Origin: Aldrovandia affinis
Taxonomy: Eukaryota; Chordata; Actinopteri; Notacanthiformes; Halosauridae
Direction of reading: 5' to 3'
Assembly: GCA_029706075.1 (NCBI GenBank)
Contig: JAINUG010000135.1
Location: 1,365,501 to 1,429,500, forward strand
Length of the DNA: 64,000 nt
A program made the position numbers and the translations under genes. Shown here in pieces: positions 61,137 to 64,000 of the stretch; the first letter of the stretch is position 1, and each line of letters starts with the position of its first letter. A model generated the notes under the pieces. The model did not search any database. It saw only the letters and a list, made by a program, of their open reading frames with translations, and was not told where the DNA came from.

Positions 61137-63014
61137 CAAAGGCAGATCTAGAAGCGAGTGCGTGAGGACAAGACCCCGGGGCCCATACCACTAGGGGCCC
61201 CGCAAGAAGCGCTCGCAAAATCAACAGAAATTTCTGAAATAGTAAGAAAGTGTCTTATTAAGAAACATTAATAAACGCCATGAGTCAATGTGTCTTTATG
61301 TTAAATGTTTTGCACTAGGAATGACTGTGATGGCTAGCCTTCTAATCTATATCCATGGAATAATATACAATTTGAAATTCACAGAAGCTACTTTATTACC
61401 ATGTAGTCCCAAAAACATTGCTTACTTTCTCCATTATTAACAATCTACACAGCTCCCATAAAATGTTTGACATAAACCCACCCTTACTTTAACCAATAGA
61501 TTTTTAAACAATACTTCATCAATGCCAATTTTGATTGGTTGTTGCAGAACGCATTTGCAGTTGGTAAATTGAAAAATAAACAGAAAAATGGTTGAACACA
61601 ACATGAGTGGATGACTGAAAATAAAAGGAAAAGCAGGAAAAGTAAAAGTATTGTAAAAATAAATTAACTAATAGGGCGTGCCTTAAAGGAAATGAGAGTG
61701 TGTGATATTGAGATGATGGGAATGAGAGCAGCGCTGATGAAGCCACTGTTAAATACAGATTCATCAGACACAGATTTTTCTGCAGCTAGTGTGCTAGCTT
61801 CAACAAGTGAGCTAGCTAGCATTGACAGTGAATGGCGGGAGATCTGAATGAACCTGTGAGCGCTGTGGCCTGAGTGCTAGCTACAACAAGCATTACTTTA
61901 TATTCAGCTAGCTAACTAATAGAGCATTAGCTAGCATCGCAATACAATGAAATTGACACAAGCTACTGCACAGATGTTGTATCTTATCGGGCTAACTAAC
62001 ATTTGGTAAACGGTTAGTGCAATACTCACTAGCTAGCTACTTGTGAACTTGGCTATCTAACGTTATGCAATATCCTCTGTTGGCTTGCAAGCTACATTGT
62101 TTTTCAAATATTAGACATTGTAGCTAGCTCTCGATTCTATTAAATGAACAGCCGATTAATGTTTAGTTATGGCATTGTATCAGCGGGGCAGTTTGTTAGC
62201 TTAAATGTATAGCATGTATTGCTCTCTGACTTCAAACAAAAATAAACTTCTCGAAAAGTAATGCGATGCAAATAGGCCTAAACATTCTCAGGTGCACATG
62301 ATTGACGAAGTGGCTCTTTGTCCGGTCATTAATGCCCACCAAATCCTAACTGTTGCGAGAAAATGATTTTGACGACATTGTGATGGATTTCGCCATGAAG
62401 ACACCTAGGAGGAAGACCGCGGCTTAAAAGGTAAGGCTATCGGTTTACTTATGCTGTTTTGGTCCGGAATGAAAACAATATCTGACATTTAAATCAATGT
62501 GAAGTGCAATGCATACTCCTACGTTGATCTGGTGAAACCGCAGTTTGGGTGATAAATGGTCACATTATTGAGCCCAATCATAACTTTTATAAATATGAGG
62601 TATGAAACTATGAACTATAAAAGTGAGATAACACCTTGTTGTTGGCTTCACTTCTGATGATTAGCGACACAATTGGGCCGTCTTATTGGTTTTATATTAA
62701 TGCGCTGTCAGAGTTACTGCTTTTGGCTGACGTGACTGTTTGGTTTAGCCTCCATGATCATGTTGCGGTTGGCAGTGTGTGTTGCACTATATAACTTGAG
62801 TTATTAGGTTCCTGTATGTGTGCAGAAATCATTGTGCTGTGGTTAATGTGCTGTGTATACAGACCTACATACTAAATTATGTGATTATATATCCTACTCC
62901 TTGTATTCGTGTTTTTGTTTTGTTCATTCTTATGTTTTGTTTTTGTTTCATTTCTTTTTTTGGGGGGGAGGCACATTTGTGCCCAGTCCCTCAGATTTCC
63001 TAAATCCGCTGTTG
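61137..63014. mobile_element. Probable hAT-like non-autonomous element (about 1.9 kb)
   Basis: The left end CAAAGGCAGATCTAGA and the right end, reversed, CAACAGCGGATTTAGG are imperfect versions of the hAT end CAGGGGCGGATCTAG. Inside, CCCCGGGGCCCATACC on the left and GGGGGGGAGGC…GCCCAGTCCC on the right suit this class. No 8-bp target duplication is visible and no transposase frame is present. The interior holds many GCTAGC words (61785-62130). Confidence 0.42.
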
Positions 63015-64000
63015 CTCGCAGGGAAAACACCCATTGGCATGTACTGTATGACCACGTATATGCCAAGTACAAATTCTCCCACCCATGTAAACGAAAAATT
63101 GATTCTCATGCTGTTATGATGGTGTGAAGTCCAAAAGGACAGACAGAGGACACAGCGAGATAATGTGACAAATTACCTCATATCATATTGTTAGATCTGT
63201 ATTTAGACTGATCATATCCGAGAAGACATGCTCCCAACAACCTCGACCATACAAAGCGGCACACAAAGCCAACATCATACCTTATGTCCTTGTGTTGAGG
63301 CATAAAACAAATATGCTTTGATTTGAGTGTCAAATCAGGGGCAAAATCCATGTTTCTGGAAGTTAAATAATGAACAATATCAATAAATAAAGAGACATGA
63401 GGATTACAATTCAGTTGAGACAGTGAACAACACAGATGGCTTATCGGAGACAGCTAATGGCATGTGGTGCATATGGTACCTTTGTATAATAGATGCATGA
63501 AACCAGAATAAATCAATGTTGATTAACCTCCTTGGAAAAATAATGTACCTCATGGAAAATTCCAATCACCACATGGGACAGTTCATCATTCTCCTGGCAC
63601 TTCATTATACCTGTGTCTCATGAAGCTATCACAGTTGTCAGTCTGAGTTTCCCATCATCTGCAATCCACGATGATGTGTCAATTATGAGAGAATCTGTCC
63701 AGGGGGAATGAAAATTCCCTTAAAGCCCACGATATTTCATGCATACTGTCAACAGCATCGGTGGTTATGCTCAACGCTGCGTGTCAAAAAGTGGCCAGTC
63801 GAATGGGCGGCCCTTGGCGAAATGTTTGGCCTTGATGTTTATTTCTTAACTACGGACAGCACATCTTCTGAAAATTGCAGAAGAATATCGCGTCGATTCC
63901 TTTGCAGTACAATCGCATTAGTTGGCCAGGTGTGTTCGTGTAATGTGGATTTGCAGTTTGTGGAAACCTTCAATTTGACTTGGTGTACAACATCAACTGA
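63015..64000. other. Unique sequence, no gene seen
   Basis: No recognised repeat or coding signature to the window end. Confidence 0.4.

Overview
The window looks like non-coding DNA from a ray-finned fish. The grounds are its interspersed repeats: teleost tRNA-derived SINEs with the tail motif CTCTTATCCAGAGCGAC, a teleost-type LINE reverse-transcriptase remnant, hAT- and piggyBac-like non-autonomous transposons, and long CA/GT microsatellites. I found no host protein-coding exon, rRNA gene or functional tRNA gene that I can support. Outside the repeats, the longest reading frames lack recognisable domains. The window reads as a gene desert or part of a very large intron.

The dominant feature is at 14542-34379: a 19.8 kb head-to-tail array of one LTR retrotransposon. 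Eight nearly identical LTRs (about 567 bp, TGTGG...CCACA) alternate with seven internal regions of about 2.19 kb. Behind each of the seven LTRs that precede an internal region lies an 18-base primer-binding site matching the 3' end of tRNA-Ala. A purine-rich tract precedes LTRs 2-8. Only the outer edges carry a candidate target duplication (GTGT), so the array looks like one insertion later expanded by LTR-LTR recombination, or integrated as a concatemer. The two outer LTRs differ at 2 of 567 positions, so it is young. The internal region has no visible protease, reverse transcriptase or integrase. Its coding content is a long Glu/Gln/Leu-rich coiled-coil region followed by a Lys/Arg-rich region. 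It is therefore a non-autonomous, gag-like-only element or an element carrying a captured coiled-coil gene. Most copies are broken. Units 1-4 carry many more small length differences than units 5-7, which may partly be assembly noise.

Left flank (1-14541): AT-rich unique DNA, SINE tails, a piggyBac-like MITE (5240-5370), a CpG-rich patch (about 5750-6030), a 234 bp CA tract, a 1.1 kb hAT-like element (6755-7855) and an AAG tract. Right flank (34380-64000): a CpG-rich patch, a palindromic MITE, several SINEs, a LINE scrap between 28 bp direct repeats, low-repeat blocks that could be conserved non-coding DNA (about 38.7-40.0 kb and 44.4-46.1 kb), a LINE carrying a nested SINE and probably a nested MITE (57-58.6 kb), two minisatellites, another CpG-rich block (60.4-61.1 kb) and a probable second hAT-like element (61.1-63.0 kb).

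All family assignments rest on reading the sequence and remembered consensus motifs. No database search was possible.
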